DNA of 64,000 nucleotides from Dryocola sp051297175 (GCF_051297175.1 NZ_JBINNY010000001.1:4402001-4466000), one strand, 5' to 3'; numbered from the stretch's first letter, positions 44,731 to 53,692 are shown. The notes: generated by a model not told the origin, from the letters alone. Numbers and translations: made by a program.

Positions 44731-45789
44731 TCAACGAAGGGAACTACACAACCGGGCATCAACCGAAGCACTTTCGTGGAAGTAGCTGGCCATCTGTTTT
44801 ACCAGGGTGGAAAAGAACTGATTATTCAACGCGGTTTTATTATAAATCATATAAACAGGAAGCGGCGCTATAGTGTAATCCAGACTTAAGGTTTTAATAT
44901 TAAAAGAATCCTTAAATTTTTCATAAAAACGCTGAGGGACGATTGCCAGCGAATCTGATGCTTCCACCATCGCGACTATTGTTAATAACGAAGGGCTGGA
45001 GAAATGATATTGTTTTTCACGTTGCAGATAAGCGTCCACGTTGAGTTTTTCAATAAGAACATTAGTGCTTTCAGTGTCAAGGAACACGTGTTTTTCTTGA
45101 GCCGATTGCTTAGGACTTAGAAAAGTATCTAATCTAGGATGATCCTTGCGACAAATAACTACCGGCTGCTCGGTGTAGATTTCCTGGCTCACACGGGAGT
45201 GACTTAGATGAGGATGCGCATCAAAAACAATATCTGTTTTCCGGAAAAGTAATGCTTCTTCGACTTCTGTTATTGAATTGTTATTACTAACATGAACAAT
45301 TTCACAATCAGGCGCAATGCCGTCCAGTATATTTCGCATGACGTTAATCGTGAACATGGATGTATAAGGAGAAGCATTAACGATAAGACGTGTAGGTACT
45401 GATGAAAAGTAAACGTTTTGCAGCTTCGCCATCAGGTTATCGTAAGCTTCATAAATGCTTTCATGAATGCCCATCGCAACGCTGGTAGGCGCTAGATTCT
45501 TCCCATCACGAATAAATAGCGGGTCGTTATAGTAGTCCCGCAGGCGGCCTAACGCCTGGCTTACAGCGGAAGGAGTAATGCCCAACACATCGGCGGCTTT
45601 CGCGCCGCTTCGATGAATAAAGACGGCCTCAAACGTTGTTAACAGATTGAGATCAAAGCTCTTTATAGTTTTGAATCTGTCAACAAGCGCATTTTCTTTC
45701 ATTGTAGAAAGCCTCTTGAGTTCGGATGAAATACCGAGCCCTGCATTCTCTTTTTTAATCATCAATAAGGCCTCTACGTTTGTTAACAT
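44731..45789 (-). CDS. LeuO-like LysR-family regulator
   Basis: Up to 352 residues; the start is uncertain (ATGs at 45789, 45762 and 45702, the latter two with GAGG ribosome-binding sites). The segment SFDLNLLTTFEAVFIHRSGAKAADVLGITPSAVSQALGRLRDYYNDPLFIR and the effector domain resemble the LeuO/NodD-like branch of LysR proteins. It is AT-rich, like the divergent fimbrial operon that starts 540 bp away, so it probably controls those fimbriae rather than murQP. Confidence 0.8.
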   Translation of the reverse strand: MLTNVEALLMIKKENAGLGISSELKRLSTMKENALVDRFKTIKSFDLNLLTTFEAVFIHRSGAKAADVLGITPSAVSQALGRLRDYYNDPLFIRDGKNLAPTSVAMGIHESIYEAYDNLMAKLQNVYFSSVPTRLIVNASPYTSMFTINVMRNILDGIAPDCEIVHVSNNNSITEVEEALLFRKTDIVFDAHPHLSHSRVSQEIYTEQPVVICRKDHPRLDTFLSPKQSAQEKHVFLDTESTNVLIEKLNVDAYLQREKQYHFSSPSLLTIVAMVEASDSLAIVPQRFYEKFKDSFNIKTLSLDYTIAPLPVYMIYNKTALNNQFFSTLVKQMASYFHESASVDARLCSSLR

Positions 45790-46332
45790 CTACCGGATTA
45801 AAAATCCCCATAACCCATTGAAAAACAAAATAACAGCTCCGTTATCCTAAAGTTAATTATTAACAAGAGGGGTGAGGAAACAGACTATAGAATAATTGTC
45901 ACTCAAATTTAACATCTGATATGCCAGTTCGAGTAAAATGTTATGAAAATTAGATAAAGTATCTCTAAAAACTGATAAAAAAACCCACTACCTATATGCT
46001 GCCATGATGAATACAGCGAATCCAATTAGATTTCAAATAAGTCCAGAAATATAACTATTATACATTAAGTTGATCTCTTTGTTACATTCTGTTAATGCAA
46101 TCCTAAGAAAAACCTCAAACCTATTAGTCCACGTAATGCTTGAAATGATATTGCCCTTTTTTCATAAATATTACATCCATATTAAGTTAATTAAACTATG
46201 AATTAAGAAGATGGCATGGAGTATTACATCGAAGCTATGAATAATAGGTCCACGAGAGAAAACCTTAAGGATTCTCTTAAACCCCCTGATTCTCACTGAT
46301 TGAGAATTATTGTTTCAAATAAAGGAATAACC
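45790..46332. other. AT-rich intergenic region upstream of the third fimbrial operon
   Basis: 543 bp without a credible gene. It is very AT-rich with many A/T tracts, suggesting H-NS silencing that a LeuO-like protein could relieve. It must hold the promoters of the LysR gene and the pilin operon; I cannot define single sites. Confidence 0.5.
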
Positions 46333-46854
46333 ATGAAAATGACTTCGTTCTTCAAAATGAGTGTACTGGCTGCCGGTATGGTTGCTGCAATGGGCGCAAA
46401 TGCTGCTGACGGTAAACTGCAAGTTACTGGTACCGTCATTCAGGGTGCTTGTGCAGTTGATGCAAGCAGCACCACTGATGTTTCCTTCGACGAAATTCAA
46501 GGCACTACTTTTAACGCAGTAGGTGCGGTTTCTCAGAAAAAAGACATTACTTTGAATCTGACCGGTTGCCCAACTGCACAAACAGGTGTCATGTTTACTG
46601 CTGGCGGTGCTGTTCATGCTGACAATGACCAGCTGCTGGCAATTTCTTCCCCTTCAGTAACAGGCTTGGGTATCGCAATCTATAACAAGGGCGGCGAAAT
46701 CATCCCAATGCGTTCTACTTCTGCTCCAGCAGCAATCGATCCAGACAGCGGTACTGCAACTATCAACCTGGAAGCGGCAGCAATGTCTACCGCTGCTGCG
46801 GTTACCGGTGGTGATTTCACCGCAACCTCTAGCTTCGTGCTGACATATAATTAA
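46333..46854 (+). CDS. Fimbrial major subunit (pilin 1)
   Basis: 173 residues from ATG at 46333 (AAAGGAATAACC ribosome-binding site). The signal peptide ends ANA-ADGKLQ. The mature part starts LQVTGTVIQGACAVD with a second Cys in LTGCPTA and ends FVLTYN, the donor-strand motif of chaperone-usher pilins. First gene of a pilin-pilin-chaperone-usher-tip operon. The named family is not recognised. Confidence 0.88.
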   Translation: MKMTSFFKMSVLAAGMVAAMGANAADGKLQVTGTVIQGACAVDASSTTDVSFDEIQGTTFNAVGAVSQKKDITLNLTGCPTAQTGVMFTAGGAVHADNDQLLAISSPSVTGLGIAIYNKGGEIIPMRSTSAPAAIDPDSGTATINLEAAAMSTAAAVTGGDFTATSSFVLTYN

Positions 46855-46930
46855 TAACACCCCATTCTTGACGTGGTGAAAATTATTTCATCAGGTACAT
46901 TAAATCTGGTTATAAAGGATTAAACCAATT

Positions 46931-47485
46931 ATGAACATGAAAAAATTAAGTGCTGCTGTAGTTATTATGCTGGGTCTGGGTGTTTCTGCGGCGCAGGCAG
47001 ACGATGGCTCTCTGAATTTCTCTGGTAAAGTTGTTAACGGTACTTGCTCTGTAGATGCTGGCTCAAGCGCTATCCCGGTTGCTTTTAACAGCATCCCAGC
47101 CGCTACTCTGGATGCCCTGGCTCAAGGCGAAACCACTACCTCACTGCAAAAACCTTTCTCTATTAAACTGACCGGTTGCACAGCAGGCGTTGTTGCTAAC
47201 GTTATGTTTGACGGCCCAAATACCTCTGGCCGTGTACCTAATGCCTTTGCGACCCCAGCTAACTACGTTGGTGTGATCATCTCTGATGCTGGCACTGGTG
47301 CTGCTGTTACTCCTAAAACAGCTGTAGCGACGTCTAAAGCTATCGTTGCGGGCGACAACTCCCTCGACTATCTGCTGAGCCTGACTAAGACTGCAACTAA
47401 AAACCAAGATACCGGTGCTAACGGTGCTGGTGCAACTGTGACAGATATGGGTACCGAAATTAACTTCACTATGAGCTATCAGTAA
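46931..47485 (+). CDS. Fimbrial subunit (pilin 2)
   Basis: 184 residues. The signal peptide ends AQA-DDGSLN; the mature start LNFSGKVVNGTCSVDAG, second Cys in LTGCTAG and ending INFTMSYQ are pilin hallmarks. Related to pilin 1 (similar size, parallel Cys spacing), so probably a duplicated rod subunit or a minor subunit. AAAGGATTAAACC precedes the ATG. A terminator-like hairpin follows. Confidence 0.87.
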   Translation: MNMKKLSAAVVIMLGLGVSAAQADDGSLNFSGKVVNGTCSVDAGSSAIPVAFNSIPAATLDALAQGETTTSLQKPFSIKLTGCTAGVVANVMFDGPNTSGRVPNAFATPANYVGVIISDAGTGAAVTPKTAVATSKAIVAGDNSLDYLLSLTKTATKNQDTGANGAGATVTDMGTEINFTMSYQ

Positions 47486-47516
47486 TTTTATAGCTAAGTA
47501 AAGTTTCGACATAAAC

Positions 47517-47557
47517 ATGGAACTGGCCGGATTAACTCCAGTCAGTTCCATTTTTTT
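47517..47557 (+). terminator. Terminator/attenuator between pilins and chaperone
   Basis: ATGGAACTG and CAGTTCCAT form a 9-bp stem directly followed by a run of seven T. It lies inside the operon, so it probably attenuates transcription into the assembly genes. Confidence 0.8.
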
Positions 47558-47586
47558 ATCTCTTTATTATCAAATTGAGGCGAAAA

Positions 47587-48261
47587 GTGTTTTCTTTAAA
47601 AAGCGTCATATCAAGTCTTTTAATTGTTATGGTTTCTAGCCCCTGTTTTGCTGGCCTTTCAGTAGGCGCAACAAGGGTGGTTTACGATGGAAGTATGAAA
47701 GAAGCCATGCTTTCCGTTAATAATACTGAAGATTCCAATGTTTATCTTATCCGTTCCTGGGTAAGTTCTGACAATAAAAATGACAAGCCACCCTTTATCG
47801 TTACGCCGCCGCTATTCCGTATTGAGCCTGGCCAGAATAATGATGTGCGCATTACGCAAACTTCGTCAAATCTGCCACAAGACAGAGAAACGGCCTATTG
47901 GTTGAATACGCTGGCTATTCCGCCAAAAACTGATACAAAAAACGCTCTGCAATTTTCGATTAATACGCGTATAAAGCTGTTCTACCGCCCAACAGCACTT
48001 AGTAATAAAGAAGCTGTAGCTAAAGCCTATCAGCAACTTACATTCTCGCGCGCATCTGGTGCTTTGACAGTAAATAACCCTACGCCTTATTACGTTAGTC
48101 TAACCAAAGTGACAATTAACGGAAAAGAACTGAAAGAAGGTTTAATGGTTGCACCAAAATCTTCTTCAAAAATTGAAAATGCACCCGCGGGTAACTCAAT
48201 AACCTGGCAGGCTATTAATGATTTCGGTGGTCTGACAGAGAAGGCGAAGGCATCAATTTGA
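47587..48261 (+). CDS. Fimbrial periplasmic chaperone
   Basis: About 224 residues, starting at GTG 47587 (GAGG six bases upstream); a TTG at 47575 is the other option. PapD-like chaperone: LSVGATRVVYDGSMKEAMLSVNN, VYLIRSWV, PFIVTPPLFRIEPGQNN, INTRIKLFYRP. Partner of the usher that follows 35 bp later. Confidence 0.92.
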   Translation: MFSLKSVISSLLIVMVSSPCFAGLSVGATRVVYDGSMKEAMLSVNNTEDSNVYLIRSWVSSDNKNDKPPFIVTPPLFRIEPGQNNDVRITQTSSNLPQDRETAYWLNTLAIPPKTDTKNALQFSINTRIKLFYRPTALSNKEAVAKAYQQLTFSRASGALTVNNPTPYYVSLTKVTINGKELKEGLMVAPKSSSKIENAPAGNSITWQAINDFGGLTEKAKASI

Positions 48262-48296
48262 GGCAAAATGAGTTGCCAATATAATTTCTTATAAAA

Positions 48297-50969
48297 ATGG
48301 AATGTAATTTTATTATGGAAAATAATAATATTAAAAATTATCAGATACAAAGTAACATAAGAAAAAAAGGTCTACATACGAAGAGTCATGCGGCCAGCAA
48401 TAATGTTACTAGCTACTCTTTCTTATTGAAACCCTTATCATTTTTCATATTATTATCTCTGCCAAGTTTTGCACTTAACGCTGAAACTTTCAACGCTGAT
48501 ATGTTAAAAGCAGTGGGTGATGGTGCCGATCTGCAAAACGTTAATCTCGATTATTTTGCCGAAAAAGGCGGGCAGATGCCCGGTAACTATAAAGTGGATA
48601 TCTACCTCAATAACCAACAGGTAGATACCCGCAGCATAGAGTTTGTTAGCCTTCCAGACGCACCGGGTAAACTTTATGGCGAGCTTACGCCTGCCGAATT
48701 AGCCGAGTATGGCGTTAAACTGGATGTCTTCCCGGAACTTAACGCAGCGGCAGCGGAAGCGAAGCTAACTAAACCGCTCAAGGCTTATGTTCCTGACGCG
48801 ACGGAAAATCTCGATTTAAACCGCCGGCGCTACGATATTACCGTTCCACAGATCGGCGTTAACCTGCGTCCGCGTAATTCTGTTGACCCTAAGCGCTGGG
48901 ATCACGGCATCCCTGCTTTTTTGCTCAACTATAGTTATTCAGGTTCTACCACCGACCATGACAATAGCGGCCAGTCGCAAAGTAACTACGTGAACCTGCG
49001 CAGCGGGGCGAACCTGGGTGCATGGCGTTTGCGTAATTACTCGACCTATAACCAGCAACATACCGATGGCGCGAACGGTGGAAGTGGCTCAAGTACAAGC
49101 AAATATCAGTCCATTAACACCTATTTACAGCGCGACGTGCGTTTCCTGCAGGGCGGGCAGCTGACCCTCGGCGAATACTCCACGCCATCAGACGTGTTTG
49201 ACAGCATACAGTTTTCCGGGGCGCAGCTTGCTTCGGATAACCTGATGCTGCCGGATTCAATGAACCAGTTTGCGCCGACGGTGCGAGGCATTGCCAAGAC
49301 CAATGCCCAAGTCAGCATCAAGCAAAACGGCTACGTCATTTATCAGACCAACGTCGCGCCAGGTCCCTTCGCCATAACTGACCTTTACCCTTCCGGTAAC
49401 GGTGGTGAAATGGAAGTGACGGTGACGGAGTCTGACGGTACAAAATCATCTTTCCGTATTGCAAGTAGCTCGGTGCCCATCCTGCAACGAGAGGGACGCT
49501 ATAAATATAATCTGGCACTGGGTGAATACCGCAGCGGCAACGACGACACAGAAACGCCGAAATTTATTCAGTTCTCAAATATTTACGGTCTTACTTCCCG
49601 CACCACAGTGTACGGCGGCGTCCAGTACGCGGATAACTACCGTTCCGGTGCGGTGGGTGTAGGTGTCGACCTCGGTTCCGTTGGTGCGGTGTCTTTTGAT
49701 GCCACACAGGCAACCAGCGAATTTGACGGACCCATGGGCACGAAAAAGGGCCAGTCCTACCGCGCAATGTACGCCAAAAACTTTGACCAAACGGATACCA
49801 ACCTGCAGATCGCAGGCTACCGTTATTCAACAAAAGGCTACTACGGCTTCCGCGACGTGCAGGATTACCAAAAAGAGACTGACAGCGATTTCGACAATTA
49901 CAACCGCTCGCACAACCAGCGCAGTAAATTACAGCTTTCTATCAACCAAAGCCTGGGAAATTACGGCTCCATCTACTTCTCCGGCAGCCAGCAGGATTAC
50001 TGGGGCGGCGACGGTAAAGAGAAATTGTTACAGCTGGGCTATAACACCAATCTTTACGGCATCACCTATGGCCTGAACTACAACTATTCGAAAAACCCAG
50101 GTATGACCGAAGCGGATCAAATTTTCGCCTTCAACATGTCTGTACCGCTGGATAAATTCATGGGGCCTGCGGGCACATGGGCCACTTACAGCATGAGCAC
50201 CAAGCGCCACGGCTCTACCACCCAGCAGGCAGGAATCAGCGGTACGCTTTTGGAACAAAGAAACCTCAGCTATTCCGCGCAACAAGGCTATGAGGGCCAG
50301 GGCCATGGTGCTTCCGGCAACGCAAGCATGGACTATAAAGGCGGTTCAGGTGAAAGCAGCTTGGGTTATAGCTACGATCAGGATAGCCATCAGTGGAGCT
50401 ATGGTTTACAAGGCGGCATATTGATCCATTCTGATGGCGTCACTCTTTCGCAGCCGTTGACTGACACCATTGCGCTAGTTAAAGCCCCGGGAGCTGGCGG
50501 CGTTAACTTACAAAACAACACCGGCGTTAACACTGACTGGCGCGGCTACGCGGTGGTGCCTTCCGTGCAGCCTTACCGTAAAAACACCGTCGGTCTGGAT
50601 ACCCAGAGCTTTGGGAACGATATCGATATGGACATTAACAGCCAAACTGTTATTCCAACCCGCGGTGCCGTGGTGCGCGCAGACTTCAAAACGCGCGTCG
50701 GCCAGCGCGCCCTTGTACAGCTGATGTTTATGGGTAAACCGGTACCGTTCGGCGCAACGGCAAGCCTGATTGACGACGAAAGTACCGTTACCGGCATTGT
50801 CAGTGACAACGGAGAAGTGTACCTGACCGGCCTGCCAGACAGCGGAACCATCAAGGTGAAATGGGGCGACAGCAGTTCTGAACAGTGCCAGGGCAGTTAC
50901 TCCCTGATCCACAGCAATGCGAACGACGCTTCAGCGCTGATCAAACAAATTACGGCGCAGTGTCGGTAA
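48297..50969 (+). CDS. Fimbrial outer-membrane usher
   Basis: 890 residues, with an unusually long N-terminal extension (about 50 residues) before the hydrophobic signal segment PLSFFILLSLPSFALNA; a start at ATG 48315 is possible. Usher marks: ETFNADMLKAVGDGADLQNVNLDYF, GANLGAWRLRNYSTYN, QFAPTVRGIAKTNAQVSIKQNGY, GTLLEQRNLSYSAQQGYEG, GEVYLTGLPDSG and a terminal Cys pair. Assembles the pilus of this operon. Confidence 0.93.
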   Translation: MECNFIMENNNIKNYQIQSNIRKKGLHTKSHAASNNVTSYSFLLKPLSFFILLSLPSFALNAETFNADMLKAVGDGADLQNVNLDYFAEKGGQMPGNYKVDIYLNNQQVDTRSIEFVSLPDAPGKLYGELTPAELAEYGVKLDVFPELNAAAAEAKLTKPLKAYVPDATENLDLNRRRYDITVPQIGVNLRPRNSVDPKRWDHGIPAFLLNYSYSGSTTDHDNSGQSQSNYVNLRSGANLGAWRLRNYSTYNQQHTDGANGGSGSSTSKYQSINTYLQRDVRFLQGGQLTLGEYSTPSDVFDSIQFSGAQLASDNLMLPDSMNQFAPTVRGIAKTNAQVSIKQNGYVIYQTNVAPGPFAITDLYPSGNGGEMEVTVTESDGTKSSFRIASSSVPILQREGRYKYNLALGEYRSGNDDTETPKFIQFSNIYGLTSRTTVYGGVQYADNYRSGAVGVGVDLGSVGAVSFDATQATSEFDGPMGTKKGQSYRAMYAKNFDQTDTNLQIAGYRYSTKGYYGFRDVQDYQKETDSDFDNYNRSHNQRSKLQLSINQSLGNYGSIYFSGSQQDYWGGDGKEKLLQLGYNTNLYGITYGLNYNYSKNPGMTEADQIFAFNMSVPLDKFMGPAGTWATYSMSTKRHGSTTQQAGISGTLLEQRNLSYSAQQGYEGQGHGASGNASMDYKGGSGESSLGYSYDQDSHQWSYGLQGGILIHSDGVTLSQPLTDTIALVKAPGAGGVNLQNNTGVNTDWRGYAVVPSVQPYRKNTVGLDTQSFGNDIDMDINSQTVIPTRGAVVRADFKTRVGQRALVQLMFMGKPVPFGATASLIDDESTVTGIVSDNGEVYLTGLPDSGTIKVKWGDSSSEQCQGSYSLIHSNANDASALIKQITAQCR

Positions 50970-50992
50970 CGGCGGCGCGGAGACTACTGGCA

Positions 50993-51931
50993 ATGAACAA
51001 ATTAAAAATAAGTCTGTTATTGAGCATGGTAGGCGCGAGCTTGTTTTCAAGCCAGGCGCTGGCAGGCTGTAGTGTGGTAAAGGATTTAATAAATCAGTCC
51101 GTGCATTTTGGTGCAACCGTAGTGCAGCGTGATTTAACAGTTAATGGCGGTATTGCAAATAAAACCGTTCCAGCGGGGAATATCATTATAGCTGAAGGCT
51201 GTGATGACATAATACGCCAACGCGTTGCCGTTAACGTGGCAAGTTACCCGATGATGAGCGGCGGTATTTTTGCAACCGGTGTACAGGGCGTAGGGATGCG
51301 TATCAGGATCAATGACGTAGACTTAACGACTGCAACATCTTTCACTGAATATAGCGCTACAACCGGCGCTAATCTCACGCGATATAACCCTAAAATAGAA
51401 GTGACCCTGTTTAAAACCGGCACGATTGTTCCCGGCCCAATGAACCTCGGCAATTTTCTGACCGTTGCTAAATATAGCGGGACACAATTTGTCGATGCAC
51501 TAAGTTACAATATTGCTTCAGGCGTGATCACCCAGTCATCCTGTGAACTTACCGGTGCCAGCGCTATTCCAGTCAATATGGGTGAGGTAAAGGGAAATGA
51601 TTTTAACGGTAAAGGTTCCACGCTGAAGCCAGTAGAAATTAAGATTCCATTACAGTGTGATGCTGGCACGAGGGTCAATATCAACCTGGACGCAACCTCT
51701 TCGCAAGGTAACGGCATTATTGATTTAGCCAAAGGCGGCGCGGAAGGTGTCGGCATCCAGCTAAAAGTGAATGATACCCCAGCACTTTTCAATCGCAGGA
51801 TATTTATAGCGGAAGCCACCGAGCAAGGGGCATTTAATATTCCACTAACGGCCGCTTATATACAAACCGATGACATCATTAGAAGTGGTAATGTGAGTGC
51901 CATTGCAAACTTCACTATAACCTACGAATAG
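50993..51931 (+). CDS. Fimbrial tip subunit / putative adhesin
   Basis: 312 residues from ATG at 50993, 23 bp after the usher. The signal peptide ends ALA-GCSVVKD. The C-terminal pilin domain begins near VITQSSCELTGASAIPVNMGEV with Cys in LQCDAGT and ends IANFTITYE. The N-terminal ~180 residues would be the receptor-binding domain, with no close resemblance to FimH. Last gene of the operon, followed by a terminator. Confidence 0.82.
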   Translation: MNKLKISLLLSMVGASLFSSQALAGCSVVKDLINQSVHFGATVVQRDLTVNGGIANKTVPAGNIIIAEGCDDIIRQRVAVNVASYPMMSGGIFATGVQGVGMRIRINDVDLTTATSFTEYSATTGANLTRYNPKIEVTLFKTGTIVPGPMNLGNFLTVAKYSGTQFVDALSYNIASGVITQSSCELTGASAIPVNMGEVKGNDFNGKGSTLKPVEIKIPLQCDAGTRVNINLDATSSQGNGIIDLAKGGAEGVGIQLKVNDTPALFNRRIFIAEATEQGAFNIPLTAAYIQTDDIIRSGNVSAIANFTITYE

Positions 51932-51950
51932 AAATTTATTTTAGGTAAAA

Positions 51951-51983
51951 GGCCGGGATGGTTTAAACGTCCCGGTCTTTTTT
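51951..51983 (+). terminator. Terminator of the third fimbrial operon
   Basis: GCCGGGA and TCCCGGT arms with an 11-base loop, followed by CTTTTTTA. Confidence 0.85.
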
Positions 51984-52082
51984 ATATCTGACTTATTCTC
52001 ATGTTGGAAAGCTTAAAAGCCAGTGCTTGTGCAGGTTTTTAGAATCGCTATGCTTGCACGGTATCCAAAATGGGAGTGTGTG

Positions 52083-52538
52083 ATGAAAATCCTCAAAAGC
52101 GGCATTCGTGACGTAAAAGCAGGCGAAAACGTAACGGTAGTCGAACCGGTAAATCTCTACGAGTGTACCCTGCACGACGGCGTATTTGTCGGTCCGTTTG
52201 TCGAAATCCAGCGCAACTGCATCATAGGCACAGGCACGCGCATTCAGTCACATTCCTTTCTCTGCGAAAAAATAACCATCGGCAAAAACTGCTTTATCGG
52301 CCACGGCGTAACCTTCGCCAACGATCTGTTTCACAGCGGCAAACCCGATGCAAACCCCGAGAACTGGATAAGCATCACGCTGGGCGACAACGTGGTCATC
52401 GGCAGCGGCAGCGCCATCCTGACGAAGTTTATCTGTAGCGGCACGGTGATAGGCGCCGGCAGCGTGGTGACGAAAGACATCGTAAAGCCGGGAATTTATG
52501 CAGGGAACCCGGCTCGCTGGCTGCGGGCGGTGGATTAG
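52083..52538 (+). CDS. Hexapeptide-repeat acyltransferase
   Basis: 151 residues from ATG at 52083 (GGGAGTGTG upstream; an in-frame start at 52023 would add 20 residues). Left-handed beta-helix repeats are visible ([IV]GxG-type: VFVGPFVEI, CIIGTGTRI, ITIGKNCFIGHGV, LGDNVVIGSGSAIL, GTVIGAGSVVTKDI) with the closing GIYAGNPARWLRAVD. Resembles WlbB/WbbJ-type sugar N- or O-acetyltransferases that modify surface polysaccharide. The gene end overlaps the XRE gene on the other strand by 4 bp. Confidence 0.85.
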   Translation: MKILKSGIRDVKAGENVTVVEPVNLYECTLHDGVFVGPFVEIQRNCIIGTGTRIQSHSFLCEKITIGKNCFIGHGVTFANDLFHSGKPDANPENWISITLGDNVVIGSGSAILTKFICSGTVIGAGSVVTKDIVKPGIYAGNPARWLRAVD

Positions 52539-52870
52539 CCCTTCATTCGAGAAGTCTTCGCTTTAATCTGCCCTAAAAGCTGGGTCTTATCTTCTGCTGA
52601 TAACTTAGTCCAGCAGAGCGTCAGTTCGGCCAGCTCGTCATCCACCATGTAGAAATAAGCCAGCGGCACTTCCAGCGCGGAAGCCAGCTGCTGGGCGATC
52701 TCTATATTGGCCTGGTGAACGCCCTTCTCGTAGCGATTAATTCGAGTGCTTGCCACGAACTCATCTATCCCGGCAAGAATGCCAAGGTTCTTTTGAGAAA
52801 GCCCTTTGGCAAGACGTGCAGCCTTGAGACGCTGGCAAAAAATATCTGGGTAATTTATAGAAGTATTCAT
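52535..52870 (-). CDS. XRE-family regulator, copy A
   Basis: 111 residues with an N-terminal Cro/CI-type helix-turn-helix (FCQRLKAARLAKGLSQKNLGILAGIDEFVASTRINRYEKGVHQANIEIAQQLASALEVPLAYFYMVDDELAEL). It is highly similar to copy B next door. The start codon is followed upstream by two palindromes, suggesting self-repression. No toxin or phage gene is attached. Role unknown. Confidence 0.88.
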   Translation of the reverse strand: MNTSINYPDIFCQRLKAARLAKGLSQKNLGILAGIDEFVASTRINRYEKGVHQANIEIAQQLASALEVPLAYFYMVDDELAELTLCWTKLSAEDKTQLLGQIKAKTSRMKG

Positions 52871-52871
52871 C

Positions 52872-52922
52872 GCTACGATACTCGTAGCTTTAGAGCGTAG
52901 CAGATACTACGAGTTACGTAGT
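52872..52922. promoter_or_regulatory. Paired palindromic operators of XRE copy A
   Basis: GCTACGA-TAC-TCGTAGC (52872-52888) directly upstream of the start, and ACTACG-AGTTA-CGTAGT (52906-52922); centres are 34 bp apart. The same two-site layout, with the same spacing, precedes copy B. Confidence 0.75.
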
Positions 52923-52952
52923 GTCGTAACAGACAGGCTTTAACTGGGGAGA

Positions 52953-53264
52953 TTAGCGAATAATCTTTAAAAGCTCTTCTCTGATGTGTGATGACGATCG
53001 CCTAAAAGCTAATATCAGCTCGGCTAAATCATCTTCTTCTGCATAAAAGTAAGCGGTAGGAATATTTAATACAAACGCCAAACGATGCGCAGTTTTAATA
53101 TCAACTTCATGAATTCCAAGCTCATAACGATTGATGCGAGTACTAGCAACAAATTCATCAATACCCGCTAAAATACCCAGACTCCTTTGCGATAACCCAC
53201 ATGCCTGGCGAGCAGCCTTAAGCCTTTTGCAGAAAATTTCACGGTAATTTGGTGTAGTTCGCAT
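52953..53264 (-). CDS. XRE-family regulator, copy B
   Basis: 103 residues. The DNA-binding part is almost the same as copy A (LKAARQACGLSQRSLGILAGIDEFVASTRINRYELGIHEVDIKTAHRLAFVLNIPTAYFY), while the C-terminus differs. It is divergent from the Ner-like gene. Tandem duplication of one gene is the simplest origin. Likely binds the same CTACG-type palindromes as copy A. Confidence 0.88.
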   Translation of the reverse strand: MRTTPNYREIFCKRLKAARQACGLSQRSLGILAGIDEFVASTRINRYELGIHEVDIKTAHRLAFVLNIPTAYFYAEEDDLAELILAFRRSSSHIREELLKIIR

Positions 53265-53315
53265 AACTACGATATTCGTAGTTATCTTCTTTTCACGATA
53301 CTACGAATAACGTAG
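53263..53315. promoter_or_regulatory. Paired palindromic operators of XRE copy B
   Basis: ATAACTACGA-TAT-TCGTAGTTAT (53263-53285, perfect 10-bp arms overlapping the start codon) and CTACG-AATAA-CGTAG (53301-53315); centres 34 bp apart. The outer site is about 50 bp from the divergent Ner-like gene and could control it too. Confidence 0.75.
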
Positions 53316-53364
53316 CATTGATTTTGTAGCAGTTTCATTTACAGGTAATCGTCAGGAGGGAATC

Positions 53365-53634
53365 ATGACAAAGGGCTGGCACAAAGCGGACATCATCGCA
53401 GGATTACATAAGAGGGATACATCTCTGGCAGCGTTATTGCGAGAAGCTGTGCTGAGTTCTTCAACGCTCGCTAACGCACTTACACGCCCCTGGCCCAAAG
53501 GGGAGTTTCTGATCGCTGATGCGCTTGGGGTGCATCCGAGCGATATTTGGCCCGAGCGGTATTTTGGGGCTGATGGGGGGTTGGTGGATCGAAGCCGTTT
53601 GATGCGAAATCGTACTAAACGGGAAGTGGGTTAA
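53365..53634 (+). CDS. Ner-like (Nlp/SfsB family) DNA-binding protein
   Basis: 89 residues. The MTKGWHKADIIAGLHKRDTSLAALLREAVLSSSTLANALTRPWPKGEFLIADALGVHPSDIWPERY region is the winged-helix domain of phage Mu Ner and of enterobacterial Nlp/SfsB. AGGAGGGAATC precedes the ATG. Divergent from XRE copy B. Regulatory target unknown. Confidence 0.85.
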   Translation: MTKGWHKADIIAGLHKRDTSLAALLREAVLSSSTLANALTRPWPKGEFLIADALGVHPSDIWPERYFGADGGLVDRSRLMRNRTKREVG

Positions 53635-53667
53635 AAGCGGTACGGCGATATTGGCATTAGGTTTAAA

Positions 53668-53692
53668 AAAGCTGCCTGTGGCAGCTTTGAAT
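53668..53692 (-). terminator. Minus-strand terminator downstream of the Mrr-like gene
   Basis: AAAGCTGCC-TGT-GGCAGCTTT is a perfect 9-bp hairpin. Read on the minus strand it is followed by TTTTTTAAA, so it best terminates transcription coming from the Mrr-like gene; a shorter T-run follows on the plus strand after the Ner-like gene. Confidence 0.75.

Noticed and set aside
52535..53264. Toxin-antitoxin locus or prophage repressor pair
   Set aside because: No toxin-like frame and no phage structural or integrase gene lies nearby; the two genes are better described as paralogous regulators.
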